This document shows, piece after piece, positions 28,444-38,264 of a stretch of 64,000 bases of DNA. How positions within the stretch are numbered: the first letter of the stretch is position 1; each line of letters begins with the position of its first letter. The translations under genes were made by a program, and so were the position numbers. Source of the DNA: Leptospiraceae bacterium (GTDB lineage: Bacteria > Spirochaetota > Leptospiria > Leptospirales > Leptospiraceae); contig CANGZW010000002.1 in assembly GCA_947458405.1 (NCBI GenBank), positions 1-64,000 of the forward strand. Direction: 5' to 3'. Below the pieces are notes generated by a model. That model worked only from the letters and a program-made list of their open reading frames with translations. It was not told where the DNA came from and made no database searches.

Positions 28444-28986
28444 TTATATAAATTCTAATTGCATTCTTTCTGAAGGCAAAGGATTTTCTGATTTAGGAAT
28501 ATGTGTTAATGTAAATTTTTGATTATAGTATGTTCCTAGTCCTGATAATAATCCTTCCACAAAGGGTAATAAACCTGCTCGACTAGAAAAATAATCTATT
28601 TGTATCTTGGTATCAGTAATTTTTTTTACTCGAAAAGAGGGAGGATTTAAATCAGGCATAGTTGCCTTAATCCGACTGTGCATTCCATCGATATTTTCTA
28701 AAAATGATACAAACCCAGTTCCAGTAGAAGTCATTAAATCATTATAACTTTGTGCGGCAATTTTTAATACCCAATATTCACCAAACGCATTCAAAATTTT
28801 TTCAGCAGGTATTTCAAGAACTTCTACAGCCGCTCCAACCAAGTTGTAAGTAATTGAGTCATCATAACTTTGAAATCCTACAAAATCATCAGGAGCATTT
28901 GCCTTCAATTTTATATTATCCCACTTATCCGCTCCAAATTGTTCAGTTACAAGCTCCTTGATTGCTTTATTTACCATTCCGTACAT
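28444..28986 (-). CDS. H-NOX haem-based gas sensor
   Basis: A 180-residue stand-alone H-NOX domain. It begins MYGMVNKAIKELV as in the family, has the proximal haem ligand His103 in IDGMHSRI, and the haem-propionate motif Y-x-S-x-R as Tyr132-Ser134-Arg136. At and next to the position of the distal Tyr that lets some H-NOX proteins bind O2, this protein has Leu-Pro-Phe and no Tyr. This favours a nitric oxide sensor that excludes O2. The HNOBA kinase-like gene follows after 5 bases. NO binding would change the partner's activity and so reach the kinase and cyclase next door. Function in the wider pathway is inferred. Confidence 0.94.
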   Translation of the reverse strand: MYGMVNKAIKELVTEQFGADKWDNIKLKANAPDDFVGFQSYDDSITYNLVGAAVEVLEIPAEKILNAFGEYWVLKIAAQSYNDLMTSTGTGFVSFLENIDGMHSRIKATMPDLNPPSFRVKKITDTKIQIDYFSSRAGLLPFVEGLLSGLGTYYNQKFTLTHIPKSENPLPSERMQLEFI

Positions 28987-29151
28987 TCTACATTCCTTTA
29001 TATTCTAGCTCTATTTTTTTTTAATAAAACTCCAATAATCATCATATATTAACTATTTAAATCATATTTTTTTTAAAAAGATTTTTTCAAGTTATAAATT
29101 ATAAAAAATTTTAATAAATAATTATCTCATTTTGATACAAATTAGTAAGAT

Positions 29152-31059
29152 TTACACAACAAATTGATGTTCATATAATCTAGAATAAATTCCATTCTTT
29201 GCAAGTAGTGATTCATGATCTCCTTCTTCAGCAATTCTTCCGTCTTCTAATACAATGATTCTTTTGATTTTTCGAATTGTTGAAAGCCTATGTGCAATTA
29301 TGAAAGTAGTTCTATTTCTAAAAAGTCTATCTAATGCATCACTGACCAATCTTTCTGACTTTGTATCAAGGGCACTGGTAGCTTCATCTAAAATTAATAT
29401 CTCTGGGTCTCTCAACAGGGCTCTGGCAATCACTAATCTCTGCCTTTGGCCTCCAGATAAATTATATCCTCTTATGCCCAGTATACTGTTATATTTTCCA
29501 TCCATTTCAGAAATAAAATCATGGGCATGTGCGAGTCGAGATACACGAACTATATCTCTAAATGAACTCTCTGGTTTTCCGTAAGAAATATTTTCCATTA
29601 CACTTCCATGAAATAAAAAAATATCTTGTGTTACAATCCCTATTTTTTTACGCAAATCTGTTAGATTTATTTCTTGAATATCTATCCCATCTATTAGGAT
29701 TCTACCGGATGTAGGAGGATAAAACCTAGGAATCAAATCCATCAATGTTGATTTTCCACTTCCACTAGAACCTACAAGAGCAACAGTTTCGCCTTTTTTT
29801 ACGGTTAGGTTGATACCCTTGATAACTGAGGTTTGTGACTCAGGATAAGAAAAACATACATTTTCAAAAACAATATCATTATTTATTTTTTTTGTCACAA
29901 CCTTAACGGAAGGCTCACCATGAGTTTCAAAAATCTTTTTATCAATTATTTCAAAAATTCTATTCCCAGATACTCTTGCTTGTGATATTTTTCCAACCAT
30001 TTGCGATAATTGAGTTAAAGGTCTCAATAAAAATAGGAGAGTCAATAGAAATGCCATAAATTCTCCCTGTGAAAAAGATCCATCAAATATCAATTTTGCA
30101 CCCAAAGCAAAAAAACCAAGAACTACTAAGGATGAAGTCAATTCAACCAAACTGGGTGCCATTTGAAGATAAAATTGACCTTTAAAATTCCGATGAGTAG
30201 CTTTCTGATTTATATCCTGAAACTTATTTAGTTCAAATTCTTCCATTCCAAAAGATCGTATTACTCTGATTCCAGATATTAATTCATGAATATTATCATT
30301 TAAATCAGCCATTCTTTCATGGTATTTCTGTGTGGATTTTGTTATTTTTTTGGTAAATAAAGTAACAGGGTATATGACAATTGGAACTGTGATAATAGCG
30401 ACAATTAATAATTCAACATTTAAATACATTAGAATAACTAAATGAGTAATTACATAAAAAAAGTTCACAATAGCATCTCGTAGATTACTTGAAATTACCG
30501 CAGAAACAATCTCGGCATCATTAATAATTCTACTCATTAAAATCCCTGTCTTTTCTTTGTAAAAGTAAGTCAGTGGTAAGGTTTGAACTTTGTCATAAAG
30601 TTGTTGACGTATATCACGGATAGCCATGTAACCCGAAGTTGCGATACAGTATACAGATAGAAGGTAACAAATTAATTTTATAAATGATAATGGTATAATT
30701 AATTTGCAGATATCCCAAACTATTTCTTTGGGTTCCATGTCTTTGATTTTATCATTTATTTTTTCTTTAAATTCGATGATAATTTTTTTTAGTTTTTCTA
30801 AACCATCTAAAGAGTCGGAACCGAAAATTCTTTCTTTGGCAATAATTTTTTTTTCGGGTAATGTTAATTCCAGTCTGAAATTATGTGTTTTACCGGCACC
30901 TATAGCATCGAAAAGAGGAACCAATACAGTTAAGGATGCGGCATTGAAAATAGCAGTCATGAAAGCAAATACTATACCAATTGAGAATCGGACTTTGTAT
31001 TTTAATGAATAAGATAGTAAACGACGAAATACTGCTTCTTTTGTCATACTATTTTTCAT
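29152..31059 (-). CDS. ABC exporter, MsbA-like (fused permease and ATPase)
   Basis: A 635-residue half-transporter: about six membrane helices (residues 20-340), then a nucleotide-binding domain with Walker A ([13 protein letters not shown]), signature ([17 protein letters not shown]), Walker B ([12 protein letters not shown]) and the H-loop (FIIAHRLST). An insert of about 60 charged residues lies between TM1 and TM2 (about 45-110). It acts as a homodimer in the inner membrane. MsbA-type export of lipid A or another lipid is the usual role, but other lipid or peptide substrates are possible, so no symbol is given. Confidence 0.9.
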   Translation of the reverse strand: MKNSMTKEAVFRRLLSYSLKYKVRFSIGIVFAFMTAIFNAASLTVLVPLFDAIGAGKTHNFRLELTLPEKKIIAKERIFGSDSLDGLEKLKKIIIEFKEKINDKIKDMEPKEIVWDICKLIIPLSFIKLICYLLSVYCIATSGYMAIRDIRQQLYDKVQTLPLTYFYKEKTGILMSRIINDAEIVSAVISSNLRDAIVNFFYVITHLVILMYLNVELLIVAIITVPIVIYPVTLFTKKITKSTQKYHERMADLNDNIHELISGIRVIRSFGMEEFELNKFQDINQKATHRNFKGQFYLQMAPSLVELTSSLVVLGFFALGAKLIFDGSFSQGEFMAFLLTLLFLLRPLTQLSQMVGKISQARVSGNRIFEIIDKKIFETHGEPSVKVVTKKINNDIVFENVCFSYPESQTSVIKGINLTVKKGETVALVGSSGSGKSTLMDLIPRFYPPTSGRILIDGIDIQEINLTDLRKKIGIVTQDIFLFHGSVMENISYGKPESSFRDIVRVSRLAHAHDFISEMDGKYNSILGIRGYNLSGGQRQRLVIARALLRDPEILILDEATSALDTKSERLVSDALDRLFRNRTTFIIAHRLSTIRKIKRIIVLEDGRIAEEGDHESLLAKNGIYSRLYEHQFVV

Positions 31060-31087
31060 GTTTGATTTTCATATTAATTATAAAATT

Positions 31088-31137
31088 ATAATACCTCATA
31101 ACGCTTCACTACTTATAAAGCAATCATGAGGTATTAT
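31088..31137. terminator. 12-bp inverted repeat between acyl-CoA dehydrogenase and the ABC exporter
   Basis: ATAATACCTCAT (31088-31099) pairs exactly with 31126-31137, with an inner GCTT/AAGC pair in the loop. It is downstream of the dehydrogenase on the minus strand and followed there by AATTTTATAATT, so it may end that transcript. A second, smaller repeat (CTGCAAAA/TTTTGCAG) lies at 31145-31167. Confidence 0.5.
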
Positions 31138-31215
31138 GTTTTGACTGCAAAAACTATTCTTTTGCAGAAGATTATTCAATTGAGTCTCTGTTTATAATAG
31201 AAGAAGATCTTTAGT

Positions 31216-32382
31216 TTAAAGATTTGGTCCTTCTATACCCTTGCCATCATTGATATACTTAGAGATAATTACCCTTTGTATCTGGGAAGTCCCTTCGTAG
31301 ATTTGGAATATTTTTGAGTCTCTCATCAGTTTTTCTACTGGGTATTCTCCGTTATATCCATAACCACCAAAAACTTGTACAGCATCAGTACAAACTCTTA
31401 CGCACATATCTGCACAAAAAGCCTTTGCAATAGAAGCCTGATAGGTATTTTTAAAACCATTATCTATCAACCATGCAGATTGCCAGGAGAGAAGTCTTCC
31501 CGCCTCAATATCCCTGGCCATTTCTGCAAGGATAAAGCTAATCCCTTGGTTTGAGGAAATTGTTTTACCAAATGCACTTCGAGTGTTTGCATAGCGAACA
31601 GAATGTTCAAAGGCTGAACGTGCAACTCCAACAGCTCCAATGGCAACACAGGGTCGAGTATGGTCAAAAGCTGCCATAGCAATTTTAAAGCCATCCCCCT
31701 CTTTTCCAACCATTTGATTTTTAGGAATTTTCACGTCCTCAAAAGTTACTGCTCTTGTGTCGGAGCACTTTTGTCCCATGTTTTTTTCTTTTTTCCCAAT
31801 GATAACTCCAGGACTTTTTGTATCGACTATAAATCCAGACATGCCCTTGTGCCCAGCGTTTATATCTGTTTTAGTTAGAACAAACATCCAATCGCTGACT
31901 CCAGCATTGGTAATCCATTGTTTGCTACCATTTAATATGTACTCATCCCCTTTTCTAACGGCTGTAGTACGAATTCCCGCAACATCGGAACCGGCACCGG
32001 GTTCGGTTACTGCATAGGCCACAAGTCTGAATTCATGAGTCATTGGCTCAACAAATTTTTTCTTGAGATCATCATCTGCACCAACCAAAACAGGAGCTAA
32101 TGCTAAATTGTTAGCCAAAATGGCTGTTGCAACACCCGAGCAACCAAAGTTAAGTTCTTCTGCAATGATAACCTCATCGAGGTCATGCATTTCCGGTCCA
32201 CCGAACTTTTGCTCAATATGCAGATTCATAAGCCCAATCTCCCAGGCTTTTTTTAAAATATCCATTGGATATTCGCCAGTTTCATCTAAATGTGCGGATT
32301 TTGGAATTATCTCATTTTTGGCAAAATCCCGAGCCATATCTCTGAGGGCTTTTTGCTCCTCTGTCAAAGAAAAATCTATCAT
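31216..32382 (-). CDS. acyl-CoA dehydrogenase
   Basis: A 388-residue FAD enzyme that oxidises acyl-CoA to trans-2-enoyl-CoA in fatty-acid or branched-chain acid breakdown. The usual signature [14 protein letters not shown], the FAD/substrate region QWITNAG, and the C-terminal [20 protein letters not shown] are present. The catalytic base Glu lies in [10 protein letters not shown]. The ATG at 32382 ([10 protein letters not shown]) has an AAAGGG site 9 bases upstream and matches family starts; a TTG seven codons earlier was rejected. Chain-length preference is not readable. An enoyl-CoA hydratase, the next step, is encoded at 62.9 kb. Confidence 0.95.
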   Translation of the reverse strand: MIDFSLTEEQKALRDMARDFAKNEIIPKSAHLDETGEYPMDILKKAWEIGLMNLHIEQKFGGPEMHDLDEVIIAEELNFGCSGVATAILANNLALAPVLVGADDDLKKKFVEPMTHEFRLVAYAVTEPGAGSDVAGIRTTAVRKGDEYILNGSKQWITNAGVSDWMFVLTKTDINAGHKGMSGFIVDTKSPGVIIGKKEKNMGQKCSDTRAVTFEDVKIPKNQMVGKEGDGFKIAMAAFDHTRPCVAIGAVGVARSAFEHSVRYANTRSAFGKTISSNQGISFILAEMARDIEAGRLLSWQSAWLIDNGFKNTYQASIAKAFCADMCVRVCTDAVQVFGGYGYNGEYPVEKLMRDSKIFQIYEGTSQIQRVIISKYINDGKGIEGPNL

Positions 32383-32502
32383 CGGTGTATCCCTTTCTGA
32401 CAAGACTCATGCTAATAACAGGAATGTCAACTAAAGAGTAAATGTTGACATGGCATATTCAATGGGAATCCTAGTAAGAAATCTAAATGGAAAAGGTATA
32501 CA

Positions 32503-32664
32503 ATGGCTGATAAACCTGAAAAAAAGAATAAAAAGATCTCAAAAATGAATGTATCGGAGCTAGACACTGCTCTCAAAAAAGCAAAGGAAAATAATAATAC
32601 TGATACCAGTAGATATGTGATGCACCTTAGCAGGAGAAAAGAAGAGCTACAAGCAGGAAAATAA
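32503..32664 (+). CDS. small lysine-rich conserved-type protein
   Basis: A 53-residue very basic protein (MADKPEKKNKKISKMNVSEL to EELQAGK) ending 3 bases before the ABC-F start. No ribosome site is strong, but codon use and the tight spacing support translation. No family is recognised. It could bind nucleic acid or ribosome because of its charge and its position in front of a ribosome-associated ATPase gene; that is inference only. Confidence 0.6.
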   Translation: MADKPEKKNKKISKMNVSELDTALKKAKENNNTDTSRYVMHLSRRKEELQAGK

Positions 32665-32667
32665 ATA

Positions 32668-34572
32668 TTGATACAATTTATTAAAATTCGTCATCAGTAT
32701 GGAGCAAATATCCTGTTTGACGAATTTTCCTGGCACATTAAACCCAATCGTCGAATTGGTTTGATCGGGCCAAACGGTGCTGGAAAAACAACACTCTTTC
32801 AAATTGCAACTGCATTAACTAAACCTGATTCAGGGGAAATCGTAAAAGCTCGAGAAACTGTAATCTCGCTCTTCCAACAAATTCCAGACTTTAATCAAGA
32901 GCTGAGTGTTATTGAAACATCTCTTCAAAGCAATAAGTTATATGGTGAATATCACAATAAAAAGGAACTCAATGATATTGAATTCGAGAAAATTCCACAT
33001 GATACACCTGAATTTGAAGGTTTACTTCACAAACAAAGTGAATTGGAAGATTTTGCGAGTGCTCATGATCTGCACACTATAGAAAATAAAGCAAAAAAAA
33101 TATTATCTGGTTTGGGTTTTAAACAAAGTGATTTTGATAGACCTATTAAAAATTTTTCCCCTGGCTACCAACATAGACTGGGATTGGCAATTTCTTTATT
33201 AAACCCCCATAATTTACTCCTCTTAGATGAGCCCACAAATCATCTTGACGATGCTTCTAAGGAATGGTTGGCTGATTATTTATTAGATTGTAAGACAACT
33301 TTTGTGATCGTAACACATGATCCTGAGTTTTTAAATCGTACTACAGATACCATTGCAGAAATATCTTCAAAAGGTGTCATGGAATTCAAAGGAAGCCTAG
33401 AGGAATTTTTAGAGGAAAAGAATGAGTTACATGAAAAACTAGCCCTACAATTCAAAAAAGAACAGGCCTATGTTGAAAAAAGGATGGAGTGGATTAATAG
33501 GTTTCGAGCTCAAGCCACAAAAGCCAGACAGGTTCAGAGTGCAGTTAAAAAGTTAGAGAAAAGAGATAAGATTTCAGGTCCCGAAGATATATTTTGGAAC
33601 AAAAAACCTGATTATAATTTCCAGTATTCTTCGGCAGGAAAAATTTCGTTTCGATTAGAGAATGCAGATTTTATGTATCCAGGAAATAATAATTTTACTT
33701 TTTCAAAAGCGAATATAGAAGTAAGTGCTGGTGATAAAATCGCTTTAGTCGGACCCAATGGTGCTGGAAAGTCTACTCTTATGAGATGTGTTAAAGGTGA
33801 TTACAGCCTATCTAGTGGAAATTTATATTTTGGGCCTAAAACTATAGTTGGTTATTTTTCGCAGACGCACACTGAAGACTTGATTCCAGAAAAATCTATA
33901 TTGGATATGATCTTAACTATTTACCCCGATATGTCTGAAATAGTGGCAAGAACATTACTTGGACATTTTTCATTTAGTGGTGATTCAGTTTTTAAGCAGA
34001 TAAAAAATCTTTCCGGAGGAGAACAGAGTCGTGTGAGATTGGCAATACTAGTTCAAAAGCCTACGAATTGTATAATTTTGGATGAACCTACAAATCATTT
34101 GGATATGGTTACAAGGAATGCATTAAAGAGTGCACTAAAAGATTATCCTGGAAGTGTTTGTATCATTAGTCATGACCCAGATTTTTTGAAAGGTTTGTGT
34201 AATAGAACTTTTGAACTATCTAAAGGTCAATTAAAAGACTTGAATTGCGATTTTAATGATTTTTTGACGTATCACAAAGAAGAAATTTATGAAATAGGGG
34301 AAGGGGAAAAAAAAGAAAAAACTAAGGCTGATTATCAACAAAGAAATCAAGAAAAAAATCGGATAAAAAAAATTCAGAAAGAAATTGAAATAATTGAAGA
34401 AAAAATTTCCAAACTAGAACAATATAGAAAAGATTTTGAGATACGATTGACCGACTCAAATTTTTATTCTAATCCCAATCATAAAATAGAATTACAAAAT
34501 TATGAAAAAAGTAAAGAAGAACTAGAAGATTTAAATTTAAAGTGGGAAGAATTATCTATCGAAATAGCATAA
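32668..34572 (+). CDS. ABC-F family ATPase (Uup/YheS type)
   Basis: A 634-residue soluble protein with two ABC domains and no membrane segments. First ABC: Walker A IGPNGAGKTTLF, signature FSPGYQHRLGLA, Walker B LLLLDEPTNHLDD. Second ABC: VGPNGAGKSTLM, LSGGEQSRVRLA, IILDEPTNHLD. A linker rich in charged residues and a C-terminal coiled coil (about 545-634) complete the family plan. ABC-F proteins act on the ribosome in translation control or antibiotic protection. The start is TTG at 32668, 3 bases after the small upstream gene. The exact subfamily is not certain. Confidence 0.92.
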   Translation: MIQFIKIRHQYGANILFDEFSWHIKPNRRIGLIGPNGAGKTTLFQIATALTKPDSGEIVKARETVISLFQQIPDFNQELSVIETSLQSNKLYGEYHNKKELNDIEFEKIPHDTPEFEGLLHKQSELEDFASAHDLHTIENKAKKILSGLGFKQSDFDRPIKNFSPGYQHRLGLAISLLNPHNLLLLDEPTNHLDDASKEWLADYLLDCKTTFVIVTHDPEFLNRTTDTIAEISSKGVMEFKGSLEEFLEEKNELHEKLALQFKKEQAYVEKRMEWINRFRAQATKARQVQSAVKKLEKRDKISGPEDIFWNKKPDYNFQYSSAGKISFRLENADFMYPGNNNFTFSKANIEVSAGDKIALVGPNGAGKSTLMRCVKGDYSLSSGNLYFGPKTIVGYFSQTHTEDLIPEKSILDMILTIYPDMSEIVARTLLGHFSFSGDSVFKQIKNLSGGEQSRVRLAILVQKPTNCIILDEPTNHLDMVTRNALKSALKDYPGSVCIISHDPDFLKGLCNRTFELSKGQLKDLNCDFNDFLTYHKEEIYEIGEGEKKEKTKADYQQRNQEKNRIKKIQKEIEIIEEKISKLEQYRKDFEIRLTDSNFYSNPNHKIELQNYEKSKEELEDLNLKWEELSIEIA

Positions 34573-34644
34573 AATTTGTATTTTTTATTTTACAGAAATT
34601 TACAAAAAATTAAAGTTAATTAGTAAACTTTTTTCGAGGTAAAA

Positions 34645-35217
34645 ATGAAAAGTATTTTTAATTTTAACAAAATTTATTTAGTAAAAATTGTAGTTTTAAC
34701 CATTTTTCTTTCTCAGGTTGTACTAATAAGTAATCCAATCACTAAGGATCCCACTCCTACAGTAAAAAAAATGATAGGATATATTCGATACAAAAAGAAT
34801 ACAAATGCAATTTCTATGATTGATACAGAAACTTTTTCATCAAATCTCTTGAAGGGCGAATATGAAACTTTTTCTTCCGAGCAAAAGACAGAGTTTGAAG
34901 AAGCGGTAAAGCAATATATTGAAAATAAATCTTTTCCTGTTGCTTTGAAATATTTTGATAAAGTTGATATTAACTATGAAAAGCCTGTACCACGTGGAAG
35001 TGCTGTAGAAATCCCCTCTTCTATTTTATATAATGGATCTCAACAGTTAAAATTTTCATGGATTTTACATGAAAAAAATGGTAACTTTTTTGTTACAGAT
35101 TTTCTAACAGATGGTAAATTAATTTCGGAAGTTAATAGGGAAAAGCAATTACTCCCTTTATATAAAAAAGAAGGCTATGCTAAAATGTTAGAAAAATTAA
35201 GAGATGCATCGAAGTAA
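34645..35217 (+). CDS. MlaC-family periplasmic phospholipid/toluene-tolerance protein
   Basis: A 190-residue protein with a signal peptide (about 1-30) and the MlaC/Ttg2D fold pattern: FSSEQKTEFEEAVKQYIENK, then a beta-rich half with FSWILHEKNGNFFVTDFLTDG. MlaC proteins carry a phospholipid in the periplasm. Two bases separate it from the MMPL gene, and the pairing MlaC-like plus MMPL is the same as HpnM-HpnN, which move hopanoids to the outer membrane. Lipid transport to the outer membrane is the likely role; the lipid is unknown. Confidence 0.85.
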   Translation: MKSIFNFNKIYLVKIVVLTIFLSQVVLISNPITKDPTPTVKKMIGYIRYKKNTNAISMIDTETFSSNLLKGEYETFSSEQKTEFEEAVKQYIENKSFPVALKYFDKVDINYEKPVPRGSAVEIPSSILYNGSQQLKFSWILHEKNGNFFVTDFLTDGKLISEVNREKQLLPLYKKEGYAKMLEKLRDASK

Positions 35218-35219
35218 AA

Positions 35220-38200
35220 ATGAAAAAATATATTTCTCTTTTTTGTGATATTTTTCTAAAAACTCCTTTTATAACTTTAGGAATAATTCTTGTAATACTA
35301 TATTTTTCTGTAATGCAGATTTCTAAATTAAGTATAAATAGCAATCAAATTGATTTATTACCTCCAGAATATCCAGAGGTAATAAATACAAAAAAAGTTA
35401 TAGAAATGATTGGAGGAAATGGATTTTTTATCCTAACTCTAAAGCCTAAAGATGAAAAAGGAATGGAAGAACATCTTCATAAGGCTTATGCAGCAAGAAC
35501 AGCTGGTGATATAGGGCTATATAAAGAAGAGATTGGAATAGCTGAAAAGATAAAACAGGAAAATTTAGATTATTATAAATCCAATGAAAAGTTATTAAAA
35601 GAAACAGCAGATGAAATAAATAAGAAGCTAATTCACGAAAAGGATATTCTTTATATTTCGTATAGATATGATGTATCTTTTTTACAAGATAGATTTCCTC
35701 TTTTTATCCAACCGGTTGATTTAAGAGAAATAAAAAATAGAATTCAAAAAAAAATAGAATTTGAAAAAGAAAAAAGTAATCCTTTTTACATGAATTTATC
35801 AGGAGAGGAATACAATCCTGATTTTAATGATATAATTTTAAAATACTCTAAGTTATCGAAAAGAGATATTTTCGATGAGTATACAATATCCCCTGATAAG
35901 GGTATGCTCATAATGTTAATTAAGCCTACAGGTTCTTTTATTGATATGGGTTTCACCAGAAATTTTGAGGTGAAGTTAACTAAGTCACTTTCAGAAATGA
36001 ATTTAGAAAAACGTGGAGTGCGATATGGATATACTGGAACATACAAATTAAATTTAGATGATTATGATAGCCTTGTCAATGCTCTTAAACCTGTCTCTAT
36101 TGCTTCTTTAGTTGGAATAGTTATTCTATTACTTCTATTTTTCAGAAAGCCAATATTTATAATTATTCTAACTATCTCATTAGTTTCGGGAGTATTAATT
36201 ACATTCGGAATAACAGGGTTTTTTATAGGAAGATTGAATACAATCACAAGTGTACTTTCTGCTGTTCTTATGGGATTAGGGATTGATTATGGAATACAAT
36301 TTTTATATAGATTTAGAGAAGAATTTACAAACCGAAATGATTTTTTAATATCTGTTAAAGAGACGGTTTATCATACAGGTGAGGCCTCTCTAATTAGTGC
36401 ATGTACTACATCATCTGCATTTATAGTTTTAATGTTTTCTGAATTTCGTGGTTTTAGCGAGTTTGGTTTAATAGCCTGCTATGGTATTTTAACTATCGCA
36501 TTTTGTATGTACTTTTTAACTGCATTACAGATATCTTTATTTTTAAAATTTTTTCCTTCTCAAAAGGAAGTTTTCTTTTTTAAAGATTCACATGAAAAAG
36601 AGTTGGGCTTTGTGCATAGAGTCTTTGATCATCCTAAAAGAGTTTTAATAATTAGTGGTTCCATAATATTATTTCTATCCTTACTTTCCCCACTGGCTAC
36701 ATTTAATTATAGCGGAAGAGATCTTTTATTAGAAAATCAAGAATCCTTACTTCTGTATGACGAAATAGCAGATAGATTCGAAGTAAGCTCAGACCCTCAA
36801 GTAATTGTAGTAGATACAATGGAAGAGACAGAAGCTATTTCGGACTTTTTTAATCCTGTTTCAGAGGAAATGAGTGTTAGCGTTGATCAGCTAGTATCTG
36901 CTTGGAATTTAGTTCCACCAATTGACCAACAAAAAGTAAATTTACATATTATTAAAGAAATATCAGAATTAGTTACCCCTTTACTTCCTGCAAAAGAGAG
37001 TAAAAAAAAGAAGAATCAAAATTCTGACTTGGATATAATTAAACCTGAATATCAAAAATATATACCGACCGTTCGCAAATATCTCAATGTCAGAGAATTT
37101 GTACTTTCAGATGTGCCGGAGATTTTTAAATCCTCTTTCAAGGAAGTTGCAACTAGCAAAGAGAAGGGGCACATGCTATTTGTATATCCGAAAGTAGCTT
37201 TATGGCATGGTAAAGATTTACTTAATTTTTATTATAAAGTGGGAGATTTTGAATACCCATATATCAGTTTTAGAACCATAAATACCCTTCTACACTCTGA
37301 AAAAATTGATTATGCAGCTTCAACTAGAGATTATCGTTCTGGAGAATTTAGTGATTCTGAAGTGGAAATAATTTTATCTAAGGCTAATATTTTATCTGAA
37401 GTGGAATTGATGAAATTAGGTCTCTTACCATTAACAGCAAAATTTATTGTGGATCACAGACCTTATCATTCCATAGAAGATATACGAAAGTATAAAAAAA
37501 GGGCTAATACGGTAGGTAGTGTGATACTATTTGCTAAGTTAGCACAAATTGTTCAATCGGAAGGAGTGATTGCAATTTTTGCTACACTTATCATTGTTAC
37601 AATAATTCTTATACTATTTTACCGAAGTTTTCAAGCGGCTTTTGTTTCTCTAATTCCACTGATTTTGGGAATATTTGTAATGCTTGGAATTATGGGTGTA
37701 ACAAATATAAAAATAAATTTTATGAATGTATTAGTTTTTCCAATTATTATCGGATATGCAATACAAAATGGTATTTACATATATTATCGTTTCTTAGAAG
37801 AAGTGGATGTAGCACATGCACTTGTTAAAGTGGGTCCTGCTGTAATTGCATCAACATTAACTACTTTGGTAGGATGGTCTGTATTGCTGTTGGCTGAACA
37901 TCGTGGACTTCACTCAATCGGGTTAGCGGCTAGCATAGGGATTTCAACAACTTTAGTAATCGCGCTTACTCTTTTACCCTCTATTTTAGAAAAATATCTC
38001 AAAAAAACATCACCAATTCCTTCTAATTTAAAGGGAATATCGGAGGAGCCTTCAGTGTCTATACCAGAACCAAACGAAATACAGGAATCAAGATTTGTAG
38101 AAGACTTCTTAGAATTTCAAGAAGCAAATAGTATGGAGTTGCCTGAGAAAAAACCAAAAGTAACTAAAGTAGCAAGTGCTTCCAAAGAAACAAAAGCAAA

Positions 38201-38264
38201 AAAAGAGCCAGCTTCCAAAAAGACTGCTTCAAAGAAAAAGAAAAGTGTTAAGAAAAGTTCATAA
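35220..38264 (+). CDS. MMPL/RND-family lipid exporter (HpnN-like) with HhH-like loop insert and Lys-rich tail
   Basis: A 1014-residue RND-superfamily protein with two sets of helices. MMPL signatures are LMGLGIDYGIQFLYRFREE in the first half and VFPIIIGYAIQNGIYIYYRF in the second. It is preceded by an MlaC-like gene, as HpnN is by HpnM. Two oddities stand out. Residues about 722-765 of the second periplasmic region (ILSEVELMKLGLLPLTAKF, then HRPYHSIEDIRKYKKR) look like a helix-hairpin-helix motif. The last ~45 residues are a Lys/Ala/Ser-rich cytoplasmic tail like eukaryotic H1 tails. The 3' end overlaps the next gene by 20 bases. Confidence 0.88.
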   Translation: MKKYISLFCDIFLKTPFITLGIILVILYFSVMQISKLSINSNQIDLLPPEYPEVINTKKVIEMIGGNGFFILTLKPKDEKGMEEHLHKAYAARTAGDIGLYKEEIGIAEKIKQENLDYYKSNEKLLKETADEINKKLIHEKDILYISYRYDVSFLQDRFPLFIQPVDLREIKNRIQKKIEFEKEKSNPFYMNLSGEEYNPDFNDIILKYSKLSKRDIFDEYTISPDKGMLIMLIKPTGSFIDMGFTRNFEVKLTKSLSEMNLEKRGVRYGYTGTYKLNLDDYDSLVNALKPVSIASLVGIVILLLLFFRKPIFIIILTISLVSGVLITFGITGFFIGRLNTITSVLSAVLMGLGIDYGIQFLYRFREEFTNRNDFLISVKETVYHTGEASLISACTTSSAFIVLMFSEFRGFSEFGLIACYGILTIAFCMYFLTALQISLFLKFFPSQKEVFFFKDSHEKELGFVHRVFDHPKRVLIISGSIILFLSLLSPLATFNYSGRDLLLENQESLLLYDEIADRFEVSSDPQVIVVDTMEETEAISDFFNPVSEEMSVSVDQLVSAWNLVPPIDQQKVNLHIIKEISELVTPLLPAKESKKKKNQNSDLDIIKPEYQKYIPTVRKYLNVREFVLSDVPEIFKSSFKEVATSKEKGHMLFVYPKVALWHGKDLLNFYYKVGDFEYPYISFRTINTLLHSEKIDYAASTRDYRSGEFSDSEVEIILSKANILSEVELMKLGLLPLTAKFIVDHRPYHSIEDIRKYKKRANTVGSVILFAKLAQIVQSEGVIAIFATLIIVTIILILFYRSFQAAFVSLIPLILGIFVMLGIMGVTNIKINFMNVLVFPIIIGYAIQNGIYIYYRFLEEVDVAHALVKVGPAVIASTLTTLVGWSVLLLAEHRGLHSIGLAASIGISTTLVIALTLLPSILEKYLKKTSPIPSNLKGISEEPSVSIPEPNEIQESRFVEDFLEFQEANSMELPEKKPKVTKVASASKETKAKKEPASKKTASKKKKSVKKSS

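Noticed and set aside
32383-32403. TTG start for acyl-CoA dehydrogenase giving seven extra residues
   Set aside because: The ribosome site lies between the two starts and serves the ATG at 32382, which also matches family N-termini.
38176-38244. Longer N-terminus for the quinone oxidoreductase-like protein
   Set aside because: These bases encode the Lys-rich tail of the MMPL gene in another frame; the Lys/Arg-rich extra text is an artefact of that A-rich DNA.
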